Assembly (NCBI GenBank): GCA_963971575.1
Contig: OZ020625.1
Location: 13,927,646 to 13,991,645 of the forward strand
Length of the DNA stretch: 64,000 nucleotides
Origin: Liopterus haemorrhoidalis
Taxonomy: Eukaryota > Arthropoda > Insecta > Coleoptera > Dytiscidae
Direction of reading: 5' to 3'
Both the position numbers and the translations under genes were made by a program. Below are positions 42,285 through 53,197 of this stretch, in pieces (position 1 is the stretch's first letter; every line of letters begins with the position of its first letter). Under the pieces are notes generated by a model. That model was not told the origin of the DNA. It saw only the letters and a program-made list of their open reading frames with translations, and ran no database searches.

Positions 42285-42545
42285 TGTTTGAATGTATACG
42301 AAATCAGAGGGGTGGAGCCTAGGACTTAAGCAAACAATGTAAGCCATAGGCGCAATTTTCAAAATCTTAATGAACCTTGCTATATAAAATAAAAATACTG
42401 CACATATTTAGAAAACTAAATAATGGTATTAGGTATATAAAAAATATTTTAACATATAATTTGTTTTGGCATCCCAAATAATCATCATTCACTTACTAAA
42501 TACCTGCGAAACCCTAAAATGTGTGAAAATTCACATCAATTTTTT
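42285..42545 (-). mobile_element. Repeat X fragment, reverse
   Basis: Matches the helicase-tail half of X: ACGAAATCAGAGGGG to GTGTGAAAATTCACATCAAT. The tRNA-like and GACAGACA parts are absent. Confidence 0.75.
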
Positions 42546-42594
42546 TAATAAAAATTTAATTCCTTATCTTTATAGTACCTATATGTATAGGTTA

Positions 42595-43870
42595 GTCGGC
42601 TAGTCCAAACGTTTAGGCGGAACTAGATTTTGACTTTTGGTCATTTTGTTTATCTTTGTAAACTATACTCACATTGTAAATTCTAGGTAAAAACTGTAGC
42701 CAAACGGCTAAACCTAGAGAGTTGAAATTTGGCATGCTTGTACAGCTTTTTGACCCGCACATAGGAAAAATACTAAAACATCTAAAAAAAATATCCTCCT
42801 AAAAATATAAACAAATATGTGCTCAACGAAAAAAAAAATATTTTTTTAAAATTCTTAGTAGGGTATCAAATGAAAGCCCTTAGTACGTGGATTAACGATC
42901 AAAATTTTATTTTTGCTAAATAAATTATTTTGACGCGTTTTTTGTCAAAATTGTGCAAAAAAATTTTTGTCCCACACCCTGTAGCCCAGATGGTTTAGAC
43001 TAAAAATCTGAAAAAATTCTAAGTAATGTATATTGATGTGAACCGGAATAGTACAACAGGAATTTTTGATCAGATTATGTTTTCGGAAAATAATGCATTT
43101 TTTGTGTTTTTAACCAAAATATGTTAAATATTTAATTCGCTATGTAACCAAGTTGATACATCAGCGCTCATAGCTATGTGCGTTTAGTCATTGGTTTTCT
43201 AATTTGTTAAACAGGTAACTTGCAAACTAGAGTTCGAATCCTGTCAATTTTAATTTTTTTGTTTTTTTTTTGCAGTTTTCTTTTGTTTAAATTATTTTGT
43301 CAAAATTCTAGTTATATTTTGGTAAATGTTGCATTTAATTTTTAAAAGCGTAAATTTAATAACCAGTGGGAAGTGTTGAAATTATAATATAATTCTGTTT
43401 GATATATACGAAATCAGAGGGCGGGGCTAATGATTTAAGCAACCAATAGAAGCCATAGGCGCAATTTTCAAAATCTTAATGAACCTTGCTATGTAAAAAA
43501 AATACTGCACATATTTAGAAACTTAAATAATGGTATTAGGCATTCGAATTAAAATTCATAAAAAAATATGTTGACATAAAATTTGTATGGGCATCCCAAA
43601 TAATCATCATTCAGTTATTAAATACCTGCAAAACCCTGAAATGTGTGAAAATTCACACTTCACATCAATTTTTTTTTGTCTTCAAAATATATAAAAATGT
43701 TTGAAAATTTTTAATAAATGTCATTCGTATCCAGGGTTTCACTGTTGGCATTTTAAATTTACACTTACCAACGTGAAATATTAAATAACCCACGCAAAGT
43801 CCCTTCTCGTGACAACCTACGAGAACGAAATTCTCATTTAGTTCCGCCTAAACGTTAGGAATAGCCTGTC
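42595..43870. mobile_element. Family Z MITE, copy 3, split by repeat X
   Basis: Left part AGTCCAAACGTTTAGGCGGA (42602) and right part GTTCCGCCTAAACGTTAGGA (43840-43862) are the family ends. About 1 kb of X in reverse orientation (42690-43690) sits in between; the intact copy at 61885-62289 is the empty version. Confidence 0.75.
42690..43690 (-). mobile_element. Repeat X copy, reverse, near complete
   Basis: From AAAACTGTAGCCAAACGGCT to CACTTCACATCAATTTTTTT. Includes a box B-like AGAGTTCGAATCCTG at 43230-43244 in a tRNA-like segment. The GACAGACA run is missing in this copy. Confidence 0.8.
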
Positions 43871-43989
43871 TCTTCTGTAACATATGACAGATTTAGTTTT
43901 TAATTTTATGTTGTGAATATATATATTCACAAACCTTTAGGCGGAACTATGGGCCATTCTAAACATTTCGGAGGAAATAACTGGAATTT

Positions 43990-44935
43990 TCATTTTTAGG
44001 GTTTTGTAAGTATGACCAAAAAACCCTTATACCGTCATTTTGTCGTCGGTCTGTCTGTCTGTCTGTCTCTCTGTTTGTAACAAACAAATATATGCTCATC
44101 GAAAAAAATATATATTTTTTTTAAATTCTGAGTAGGGTATCAAATGAAATATCATAGGGTATCCTTAGTACGCGGATTAACGATCAAAATTTTATTTTTG
44201 CAAAATAAATCATTTAGACTCGATTTTACCAAAATAGTGCAAAAAAATGTTTGTCCCACACCCTGTAGCCCAGATGGTTTAAACTAAAAATCTGAAAAAA
44301 TTCTTAGTAATGGATATTTGTGTGAACCGGAATAGTACAACAGGAGTTTTTGATCAAATTATGTTTTCGGAAAATAATGCATTTTTTGTTTTTTTGCTTG
44401 ACTACGTAAAATATTTAATAACTTATCGAAGACTGTGAACCAGCATGCGTTGATAGTGTAATGGCTAGCATGGTCGCGTTCTAATTTGCAAACTTAAGTT
44501 CGCTCCGCCCTCAAGGCAATTATATTTTTTCTGTTTTTTGCATTTTTATTTTGTTTAAATTATCTTTTCAAAATTCTAGTTATATTTGGGCAAATGTTGC
44601 ATTTAATTTTTAAGAGGGTAAATTTAATAACCAGTGGAAATTGAATACACGAAATCAGAGGGGCGGGGCGGGGATTATGACTTAAAACAACCAATGAAAG
44701 CCATAGGCGCAATTTTCAAAATCTTAATGAACATTGCTATATATAAAAAAAAATACTGCATATATTTAGAAACCTAAATAATGGTACTAGGCATTCGAAT
44801 TAAAATTAACAAAAAAAAAATTTAAAATAAAATTTGTTTTGGGATCCCAAATAATCATCATTCAGTTACTAAATACCTGCGAGGCCATGAAATGTGTGAA
44901 AATTCACACTTCACATAAATTTTTGTAAGTTGTCA
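43990..44935 (-). mobile_element. Repeat X copy, reverse, inside a Z-like MITE
   Basis: Runs from TTTTTAGGGTTTTGTAAGTA to CACTTCACATAAATTTTTG. Contains GTCTGTCTGTCTGTC at 44050 and the tRNA-like GATAGTGTAATGGCTAGCAT at 44452. Flanks (GGAATTTTCATTTT and TAAGTTGTCATGAGC) rejoin into a family Z-type arm, as in 37205-37230. Confidence 0.8.
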
Positions 44936-45220
44936 TGAGCTCTTCTTTTATGGTTTGAAGTAGGCGTTTGTTAAACAAAATTATCAAAAACCTCACTTAA
45001 TCTGTAAAAGTTACTAGAATTAAAAATCTTCCGCCTTAACCAAAGAATTGGACTTTAAATGGAATTTAAATTTTCTTAAGTTGTCATTAGCTACTTTTTT
45101 ATATGTTGAAGTTGGCTTTTCTTGAACAAAATGATCAAAAGTTTCAATTAATCGGTAAGAGTTACTAGTTTTGAAAATGTGGTTCCGCCTAAACCAAAGA
45201 AACAGGCATTACGTAAATGT
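44936..45220. repeat. Tandem Z-type half elements
   Basis: Two copies of about 145 bp with TTTTCTTAAGTTGTCAT and AAAAGTTACTAG and CCGCCTTAACCAAAGAA-type ends. They look like solo arms of the family Z MITE or of a near relative. Confidence 0.5.
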
Positions 45221-45639
45221 TTGATAAAATTTATTATTTTATTTTATGATTGTTAAACTTTTCAGAAATATTAACAATACTAGGAGAAAAGCCTGTCATT
45301 CGACGTGGTACAAGTAATCACCAAATTAACCAGTGGCGAAAGAAGAATTCCGCTAGACTACTCCTCCCATAAAAAAAATAAATAAATAAATAAAGAAAAA
45401 TAAAAAAAAATATAAATAAAAAAGATTTAGGTAAATCTTCAAAAATGCATCAAATTATGTTTTATACAAATGTTTGTTCCAGGTTTGGTTAACTTATTAT
45501 GATTTATTTTTTAATTTTAAAGTTAGTTTCCGGTTTCGGATCGTCATAAAAAACAATAGGCTTCTTCCCAATAGGAGAATTATTTAGTACCAGAACGAAC
45601 TCTCTAAGTTGAACCGTTCTTGAGTTATCGTGTGTACAT

Positions 45640-45762
45640 ACACACAGACACACACACATACACGCACACGCACACACACACACACACACGCACACGCACA
45701 CGCACACACACGCACACGCACACGCTCGCGCACACGCAATCGCACACGCACAGACACACACA
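45640..45762. repeat. AC/GC-rich dinucleotide microsatellite
   Basis: About 120 bp of CACACA with CACGCA variants. Alternating purine-pyrimidine sequence of this length could adopt Z-DNA. The Cys/Val-rich open frame on the minus strand is only a translation of the repeat. Confidence 0.95.
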
Positions 45763-46027
45763 GGAATTAATATGGGGCTCATATTAAATAGCAACTTAGG
45801 ATATTCATCTACAACAGCAGTTGTCAAACTATGGTACGCGTACCACTAGTGGTACGCGAAGCATCTAGTGGTGGTACGCAAGCAGACACGACCTTAAAAG
45901 TTAAGTCCATGAAATTAAAGTTAAATTTGAATTCAATAATAACATTAAACTCCATTGTCAAATGCTTTCTGAAGCTTTTAAAACATATTTCCAAGAAGAC
46001 TATTCCGAAATTCTGTGGATAAGGAAC

Positions 46028-47872
46028 CAGTAGCGGCTGGTGAGTAAAATATTTGGGGGGACACTTTTTTCCCATATATATCTATTAAAATATAGTTATA
46101 CGAGAAAAAAATAAATAAATAAAAAATACCTGAAAATATGTTCCGCAACTAGAAAAACTGACAAATCTGGCACTTTTATTAAGATTTATGGTCAATATTA
46201 TTATCATTTTTGTAGTTATTACTTCTATTATTATTATTATTATTATTATTAAAATTGCAATATTATTAAGACAATGCTTTGTAGTCAGAAACATAACATA
46301 TTTGGTTATTAATTAAGCAGATACCTACACATATTCACATGTATTTAAATATTAGATTTAACCTTTTAGTTATGTTCTTTAATTGAAAGTTTATACGCAC
46401 TATCAAGTTGAAATCGTATATTTACCGATCCCAGCATGGCAAATTTGACCGAATAATGCATATGTTTATGAGACACATTATGTTTAAGAATTTTATCTTT
46501 GCAATGTTTAATATCTTTAACACTATTTACTGTCTTTATTTCATATGCGTCTGATGAACAAATCAAACACAGGAAACAAAAAAAAAACATTTTATTTATC
46601 ACATCCACACCACCAACTTGTATTTAAATATTGTTTTTCACTAAACTTTCTATTAAATGTTCTATTTCCATCTTTATCCTGTTGGGAAATATTCAATTTT
46701 GGCCGATGAGGACCCATATTTTTACCGACCGCCAACATATATAAGGGAGGTATTTTGATCATACCGATTTCGAGATTTCGATGGATCTCCACGAATTGAG
46801 GTCCCTACATAACGTTTTGACTATTTTTAGCACGATGTCTGTCGGTCTGTCTGTCCGTCCGTCTGTCCATCTGTCCGTCCGTCCGCTTGTCTGTCTGTGT
46901 ACACGTGTAGAGCAAATTCGGCTAAAAGGATTTTTATGAAACTTCATATTTAAACTTCTGCCATCAATGGCACGAGTTGATCAACTTTTGGTAAAAATCG
47001 GTTGACTAAAAATGGGAGTTTACTCGTGTCGATTTTAAGATTTTTGCGAATATTTAGTAACAGAAAAATATTTCGAAAAAATTTATTTAACAAAAGTTGC
47101 TATAAATGCAATAACTAATAACTTTTATTTGAGATGTTTTTTGATGAAACGAAAAATTTCGAAAAATTTGTCGTAAATTTTTGTAAAATTTTTCCAGTCT
47201 CAAATTTTCATACTTATATGTAACGTTTCCATGGTCATGATAAATAATATCTCTGTTAGAAAATATTAGGCCAAGTTATTTCTACTCTGCTGCTAGAATA
47301 TATTTTATACAAGTACTTTATAATGGCGGTCGGTCCTGTGGTGGCCACAGCTGATTTTTTATTAATAATTTTGTTTCATAGTTAAGCACGTTAGTTGTAT
47401 TAAAATATACAGTATATTTTAATAAAACTAACGTGCTTCATTCGATTCATTTTCACGTTTAAGTACTTGTCACAAATCACAACGATCGAACTAAGCTACG
47501 GGACACCGGCCGTAATTCACTAATACATGCAACACTAACCTTCGCCGCTATTGCCGTTACTAGGAAATTTTTGCTACATATATGTAGATAAGAACATTAG
47601 ATATTGCATGTGGCAACGCTGTATCTTGGGACACTCCGTGGTGTGTCCAACAACGCTCGGAAGAGCGTTGTTGTCTTGATTTAAATTTTTTAAATCTAAC
47701 ATTTATATGAAAAATCTTTGAATAAGAAATAATAAAAATAAAAATATGCAGATATATCTAGCTACTTTAATGCAATTTTAAAGAAGTATAAATAAAGTAT
47801 TGAATTTAGCTTTTTTACTAAAAATTTTTAGAAGGTCACTGTCCCAGCGCCTCCCTGTCTCAGCCGCCACTG
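46028..47872. mobile_element. hAT, duplication TAAGGAAC
   Basis: Ends CAGTAGCGGCTGGTGAG and CTGTCTCAGCCGCCACTG, exact duplication TAAGGAAC (46020-46027, 47873-47880). 1845 bp; contains repeat Y copy 2 (46705-47360), a TTA run and two hairpins. No transposase recognised. Confidence 0.95.
46705..47360 (-). repeat. Repeat Y, copy 2, uninterrupted
   Basis: Reverse copy of 36420-36831 plus 38461-38480. Contains GGTCTGTCTGTCCGTCCGTC at 46845 and the empty site for the 36832 hAT. Function unknown. Confidence 0.75.
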
Positions 47873-48181
47873 TAAGGAACCCGTTTATTATTGAAAATAT
47901 TCCACCAACCATCAGTAATAACGATAAAGAGTCGTTGATAGAACGATCTTGCGATGGAGGTTTGAAAATTGAGTTTAGTGAATCAAAACTTGATGAGTTT
48001 TGGCTTAAGGCTAAAACCAAATATCCCGAATTGACCAGAAAAGCATTGTTGTTTATGATGCCCTTTTCAACAATCTATCTCTGCGAAACCGGATTTTCTT
48101 CCATGGTGACCAGAAAAAACAAATTTCGCAATAAATTAACTATCGACTCCGATTTGCGCTTAAAATTAAGTACAACGGAAC

Positions 48182-48608
48182 CAGGCTTTCCAGATTATTA
48201 TTTTACCAAATCGGGATTTTACCAAATAAATACAAAAAAAATCGGGATTAAGGCGCAATAAGCGGGACAACCTAATAAAATGTACAGTTCAAAATATTTA
48301 AAAATGTTTATAAAAAGATTCTCTCCCAAAATAGTAGTGACGAGCAAAAAAAAGGTCCTCACTCCCAAAAGAAGAAGTGATGTGCAAAAAAAAGGTCTTC
48401 ACTCCCAAAATAGAACCGATGGCAAAAAAAAGGTCTTCACTCCCAAAATAGAACTGATGAGCAAAAAAAAAGGTCCTCACTCCCAAGTGATGAGCAAGAC
48501 AATTTTTTTTGATTAATTCGCGATTTTAGCTGGAATCCCACGCGGAATAATCTATTTTTGTTCAAAATGCGGGACGTCCCGCGAAACTCGAGACGTCTGG
48601 CAAGCCTG
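48182..48608. mobile_element. hAT MITE, duplication AACGGAAC, with shared minisatellite
   Basis: Ends CAGGCTTTCCAGATTATT and GACGTCTGGCAAGCCTG, exact duplication AACGGAAC (48174-48181, 48609-48616). Left part equals the right end of the 36832-38452 hAT in reverse. The interior is four units of AAAAAAAGGTCCTCACTCCC-type minisatellite (48335-48492). Confidence 0.96.
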
Positions 48609-49114
48609 AACGGAACCCAACCTCTCATCACTTGTTTGAAGCTTGAAGTTTCATCCTTCTCACTAAACTTGGTAAGAGTATTATCATAAAAAATATAAAA
48701 AAATGTTGAATTAATTCTGTTTTGTCCAGCGATATTCAAACAGGAAGGCGCGTCGAGGATTAGTGCGCGAAGTTTAACAAAGCTTAAAAACCTTATTATT
48801 TTCTGATATGCGTATTTCTTGTAGTAATATATTTTCTACCATTTAAAAATGTGTCTGTATTACTAAAACAAGGGAGGGAGGCACCAAGATTATTTGTTTT
48901 TAAAGGGAGGCGTAGTAACCTGTTATTTGGAAACCTTCTGAAATGTGAATTAGTTTGTAGGTATGTACGACTTATGTACGATTTATTTTTTAGACAACAT
49001 TGTCAAAATATGACTTAGCCTTGATCTAGACCTGTAATGATACGCGACTGTTCCGTTATTCACATAAGTGGTACGTGAATGAAAAAGTTTGAGAACCTCT
49101 GATCTACAATATAA

Positions 49115-49800
49115 TACTCCAACGTGTGTTCCTGGCTGGGTGCGTGCCCATGACGTCAAATTTGAAGCGAGATTCGGAAATGATGAAGAAATAATGATCG
49201 CACGGTAGTGTCTAAAATTTCTTGTGTATGCCTACGAAACCCTAGACATTTCTATATGTAATTATATCCCCAGTTTCTTACAGAATAAATCTGCAAAATA
49301 TTGTTCATATCCGTCAAAGCATATAGGAATATCTAGAGTTTCTTGTTTATGCCTACGAAACCCTAGACATTTCTATTTGTAATTTTATCCGCAGTTTCTT
49401 ACAGAATAAATAAGCAAAATATTGTTCATATCGGTCAAAGCATATAGGAGTATCTAGAGTTTCTTGTTTATGCCTACGAAATCCTAGACATTTCTATTTG
49501 TAATTTTATCCGCAGTTTCTTACAGAATAAATAAGCAAAATATTGTTCATATCGGTCAAAGCATATAGGAGTATCTAGAGTTTCTTGTTTATGCCTACGA
49601 AATCCTAGACATTTCTATATGTTATTTTATAAATTTCAGATAAATTAAATACCAGCCGCTGAAAAATACCGAAATGTTTTTAGTCAAATTATAGCTAGTG
49701 AAACTTCGGTAAGCTTCGGAATATTTCGTTACATTTCGGAATCTAGCTTCAAATTTGTTTTAGATGACAGGCACGCACCAAGGGACACACGTTGGGCTAT
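49115..49800. mobile_element. TIR element enclosing inverted satellite units
   Basis: Ends CCAACGTGTGTTCCTGG and CAAGGGACACACGTTGG, extended by GGTGCGTGCC/GGCACGCACC and GCTTCAAATTTG. It encloses 49200-49640, about 3.6 units of the Helitron satellite in reverse. Target duplication unclear, TA-rich flanks. Confidence 0.75.
49200..49640 (-). repeat. Satellite units, reverse, period 121 bp
   Basis: CATATAGGAATATCTAGAGT-type landmarks recur every 121 bp at 49319, 49440 and 49561. The last two units are almost identical, unlike those in the Helitron at 26702, which suggests recent duplication. Confidence 0.93.
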
Positions 49801-50479
49801 TATATTATAGACGTGCGCACATTTCAGATTGGCAGTATAAAAATTATATTTATTTCGTTTAGAGGTAGCTTTCCCCATAGCTCCTCAAATATATCTCTTA
49901 AGAAAAACTGCATTGGACAGAACAAAAAAAAATAAAATAAAATAAAAGTTTTGTCATACACATTTTTGATGTAAAGTAAATAATAGTGAGATATTTCAAG
50001 ATTTTAGTTTTAGGGTGTCTCTCCGTAACTCCCCAAATATTCATCCATTTGAAAAATTATATACAGTGTTGCCACTTTTCAAATGTTATTCACCCGGACA
50101 TAAAAATTTTTCAATGTAATAAAATAATATCGTAAATTAATAACAAAACATACATTAATATGAAACATACATTAGTTTATTAATCTATATACAATACATA
50201 AATTTTTGCTATAATTATAATCGTACATATATAATTAGCAAGTGTGTGTATGTGATCTGGGTAACATTGTGACGTCATTTTTTCCTTGAGGTCTCTTGAT
50301 TGACAGGTATTTTGCATATTTATTCTCTAAGAATCTACGAATATAATAACATATAGAAACTAGCAGACCCCGTTGCCAACAACGTTGGCAAACTGATATC
50401 GAATAAAAATCAATATAAGCATGAATTAATTATTAAAATTTGCATGATTCTGCGTATATTAACAAAACAAAAACGTTTC

Positions 50480-50800
50480 TTGATTATACCTAGGAAATCC
50501 TAAAAACCGCTTAATGCGTGTCGTTTAAAAATTATTATCGGGCTTGATACGGCCCACGGCCCATATGCTGAATATCAATGTTATAGCTGTTTCTGATTAT
50601 ACCTAGGAAATCCTAAAAACCGCTTAATGCGTGTTGTTTAAAAATTAGTATTGGGCAGGATACGGCCCGCGGGCCATATGCTGGACAACAGTGGTATAGC
50701 TGTTTCTGATTATACCTAGGAAATCCTAAAAAGCCGGTCAATGCATGTCGTTTAAAGTTTAAAAATTTAGTATCGGGCTGGAGACGGCCTGCGGGTCATT
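50480..50800 (-). repeat. Tandem repeat in the Helitron, unit about 118 bp
   Basis: Nearly three units marked by GATTATACCTAGGAAATCCT and ATACGGCCCGCGGGCCATAT. Helitron subterminal arrays of this type are common. Confidence 0.88.
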
Positions 50801-51056
50801 ATACGTTGCGTAACATCAATTCAAAACCTGCCCCTGACACAACAACCTTCCCTCGAGTCACTGTACTAGACCAGACACTAGAGCAGAGCATTGCAGTATA
50901 GCTCTGCTCAAGTGTCTGGTAAGCTATCTGTTTCGTCGTATACGTCGCCCCCTACTACTAACTTCGTTACCGCCCACACCCCGCAAAATCCATTCACACC
51001 GCACAACTTAGCGTTACGGAACACACAGAAATTACGGCTTTTATATATATAATACT

Positions 51057-51435
51057 ACGTATAAAATTTGGATACTCCAAAGGTTGTCCGGTTATATCTA
51101 TAGGTTTTGGCAGTTTTACTTTCCCTTTATGGCAGCAACTATTGAACATTCCATCTGCTGGACGTTCATTAAAAAAGTTAATTGAACCACAGAATTGACA
51201 TTTACAATCCATCAATCCGCAGTCATGACGCGCTATTTGGTTTTCGTTAAATATTGCTTCATTTCGTGACGCATACATTTCTTGTGTTTCACGTCGGTTA
51301 GTATTATGACGCGCTGCTGTCTCCTCAGGTGTTTTAAGCGCTCGCCTACGTGCATGCGAAAGCGTATCAGCAGCACGGCGTTCTCGCCTGCGTGCCTGCA
51401 CAAGCGCGTTAGAAGCACGACGTGCTTCTGTTTCT
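51057..51435 (-). pseudogene. Helitron Rep/helicase protein, N-terminal relic
   Basis: Open on the minus strand: KETEARRASNALVQARRRER, an Arg-rich heptad-like stretch repeated about three times, then CGLMDCKCQFCGSINFFNER and CCHKGKVKLPKPIDITG. The CGxMDxxCxxCxAxxxxxE ... CCxxGKVxLP pattern is the N-terminal zinc motif of Helitron proteins, upstream of Rep. The frame is cut off at 51056 by the second 5'-end segment, so Rep and helicase domains are missing. Confidence 0.85.
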
Positions 51436-51731
51436 TTTTTTCTTTTTCATTTTGCTCAATTTATGTTAGCTAAATATTTGTATAAATTAAAAAAAAAGGA
51501 AGTGTGTACTTTGAACCACACGTAATAAAAACAGTAAAGAAAAATTATTATATGTAACATCAATTGCCACGACAATCTTTAAATAAGCCAAGATACTGAC
51601 TGCTCTGGTCTTGGTAACAGAGTTGCTGTCTGCTGTCGGTTCGTGACCGACCACACACTTCAAGCCCCGCTAGCACCCAGGAACTTAGCCTTACGTGGAA
51701 CACACAGAAATTAGGGCTTTTATATATATAA

Positions 51732-52829
51732 TGTGTAGGATTTCGTAGGCATAAACAAGAAACTCTAGACACTCCTATAGTCTTTGACTGATATCATCAA
51801 TATTTTGCAGAATTTTTCTCTAAGAATCTACGAATATAATTACATACAGAAATTTCTAGGGTTTTGTAGGCATAAACAAGAAACTCTAAACACTCCTATA
51901 TCCTATGATCGATATGAAAAATATTTGACAGATTTATTTTCTAAGAATCTGCGGACAAAATAACGTATAGTAATGTCTAGGGTTTCGTAGGCATAAACAA
52001 GAAATTCTAGACACTTCTATATCTTATGATCGATATGAAAAATATTTTGCTGATTTATTTTCTAAGAATCTGCGGATAAAATAACACATAGAAATGTCTA
52101 GGGTTTCGTAGGCATAAATAAGAAACTCTAGACACTCCTATATTCTTTGACTGATATCAACAATAATTTGCAGATTTTTTCTCTAAAAATCTGCGAATAT
52201 AATTACATACAGAAATGTCTAGGATTTTGTAGGCATAAACAAGAAACTTTAGACACTGCTATATCCTTTGACCAATATGAACAATATTTTGCAGATTTAT
52301 TTTCTAAGAATCTACAAATATAATTATTTGCAGAAATGTCCAGGGTTTCGTAGGCATAAAAAAGAAACTCTAGGCACTGCTATATCCTTTGACTGATATG
52401 AACAATATTTTACAGATTTATTTTCTAAGAATCTGATATATATAATTAGAAAGTGTCTGTATGTAGTGTCGGTAACATTGTGATGTCAATTTTTCCTAAG
52501 GTTCTCGTGATTGGCAGACAATCCTATATCCTTTGATAGATATGAACAATATTTTGCAGATTTATTCTTTAAGAATCTACGAATATAATTACATACATAA
52601 ATGTCTAGGGTTTCGTAGGCATAAACAAGAAACCCCAGACAATTCTATATCCTTTTATCGATTAGAAAAATATTTTGCAGATTTATTATTTAAAAATCTG
52701 TGGATAAAACAACGTATAGAAATGTCTAGAGTTTTGTAGGCATAAACAAGAAACCCTAGGATACTCCTATATCCTTTGACTGATATGAACAGTATTTTGC
52801 AGATTTATTCTCTAAGTATCTACGAATAT
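51732..52829 (+). repeat. Satellite array of Helitron copy 2
   Basis: About nine units of the 120-bp satellite, including at 52436-52520 an internal copy of the Helitron 5' block (ATTAGAAAGTGTCTGTATG ... CTCGTGATTGGC). That suggests two arrays were joined. The LINE is inserted at its right end. Confidence 0.9.
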
Positions 52830-53197
52830 TTATTTATTTATTTATTTATTGGACACGACAGACCAAAGTCCTTAATTGTGCCCATACATATATAAATTAC
52901 ATAAATACAATAACATAAAAAATAACTTAATACTCTAACATATGTACAAATACGTTTATAAAGTGCACAAGCATAAGAATTTTACATACAAAACTTACTA
53001 TAACATGTTCACACAATCACATATTGATATTAGGTACATTGAGAATCATTCATACAGTATATACACATTCGTTGTAGTTTCCATTCATAATTTGGAGGTC
53101 ATTTGTACTACACAGAATTAAATTTGGAGGTACGAACATGTATGACATTTTTATCTATTTTAGACATTTACTACAATATTTCAGCACAAAGTTTCCA

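Larger units (their letters stand above)
45950..48663 (+). pseudogene. hAT transposase (ZBED5/FAM200-like) C-terminal part, interrupted twice
   Basis: Before the first insertion: CQMLSEAFKTYFQEDYSEIL (from about 45957). The frame runs straight across the removed 46028-47872 hAT: SEILWIRNPFIIEN, KLDEFWLKAKTKYPELTRKA at about 47985, FSTIYLCETGFSSMVTRKNK and FRNKLTIDSDLRLKLSTTEP. After the 48182-48608 hAT it continues NLSSLV, one stop, SLKFHPSH, stop at 48663. This is the conserved hAT C-terminal dimerisation and helical region; the motif YLCExGFS is intact. A single stop apart, it was open when both insertions occurred. N-terminal domains are lost. Confidence 0.88.
45815..49101 (+). mobile_element. 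hAT, duplication ATCTACAA, with two nested hATs
   Basis: Ends CAGCAGTTGTCAAACT and AGTTTGAGAACCTCTG, exact duplication ATCTACAA (45807-45814, 49102-49109). Subterminal GGTACGCG and GGTACGTG motifs. Removing the hATs at 46028-47872 and 48182-48608 leaves about 1.0 kb carrying the C-terminal third of a transposase. Confidence 0.97.
50360..51731 (-). mobile_element. Chimeric or tandem Helitron with two 5' ends
   Basis: On the minus strand it ends GGGGTCTGCTAG at 50360, with an 8-bp stem hairpin TTGCCAAC-GTT-GTTGGCAA at 50391-50373. It is inserted between A and T of a satellite unit. The 5' end at 51731 begins TATATATAAAAGCCCTAATT. A second 5'-end-like copy starts at about 51055. Between them is a Rep N-terminal relic; after the second lie 118-bp tandem repeats (50480-50800). 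Confidence 0.82.

Noticed and set aside
45504..45827. 107-residue minus-strand ORF rich in Cys, Val and Ala
   Set aside because: It translates the CA/CG microsatellite; no conserved residues outside it.
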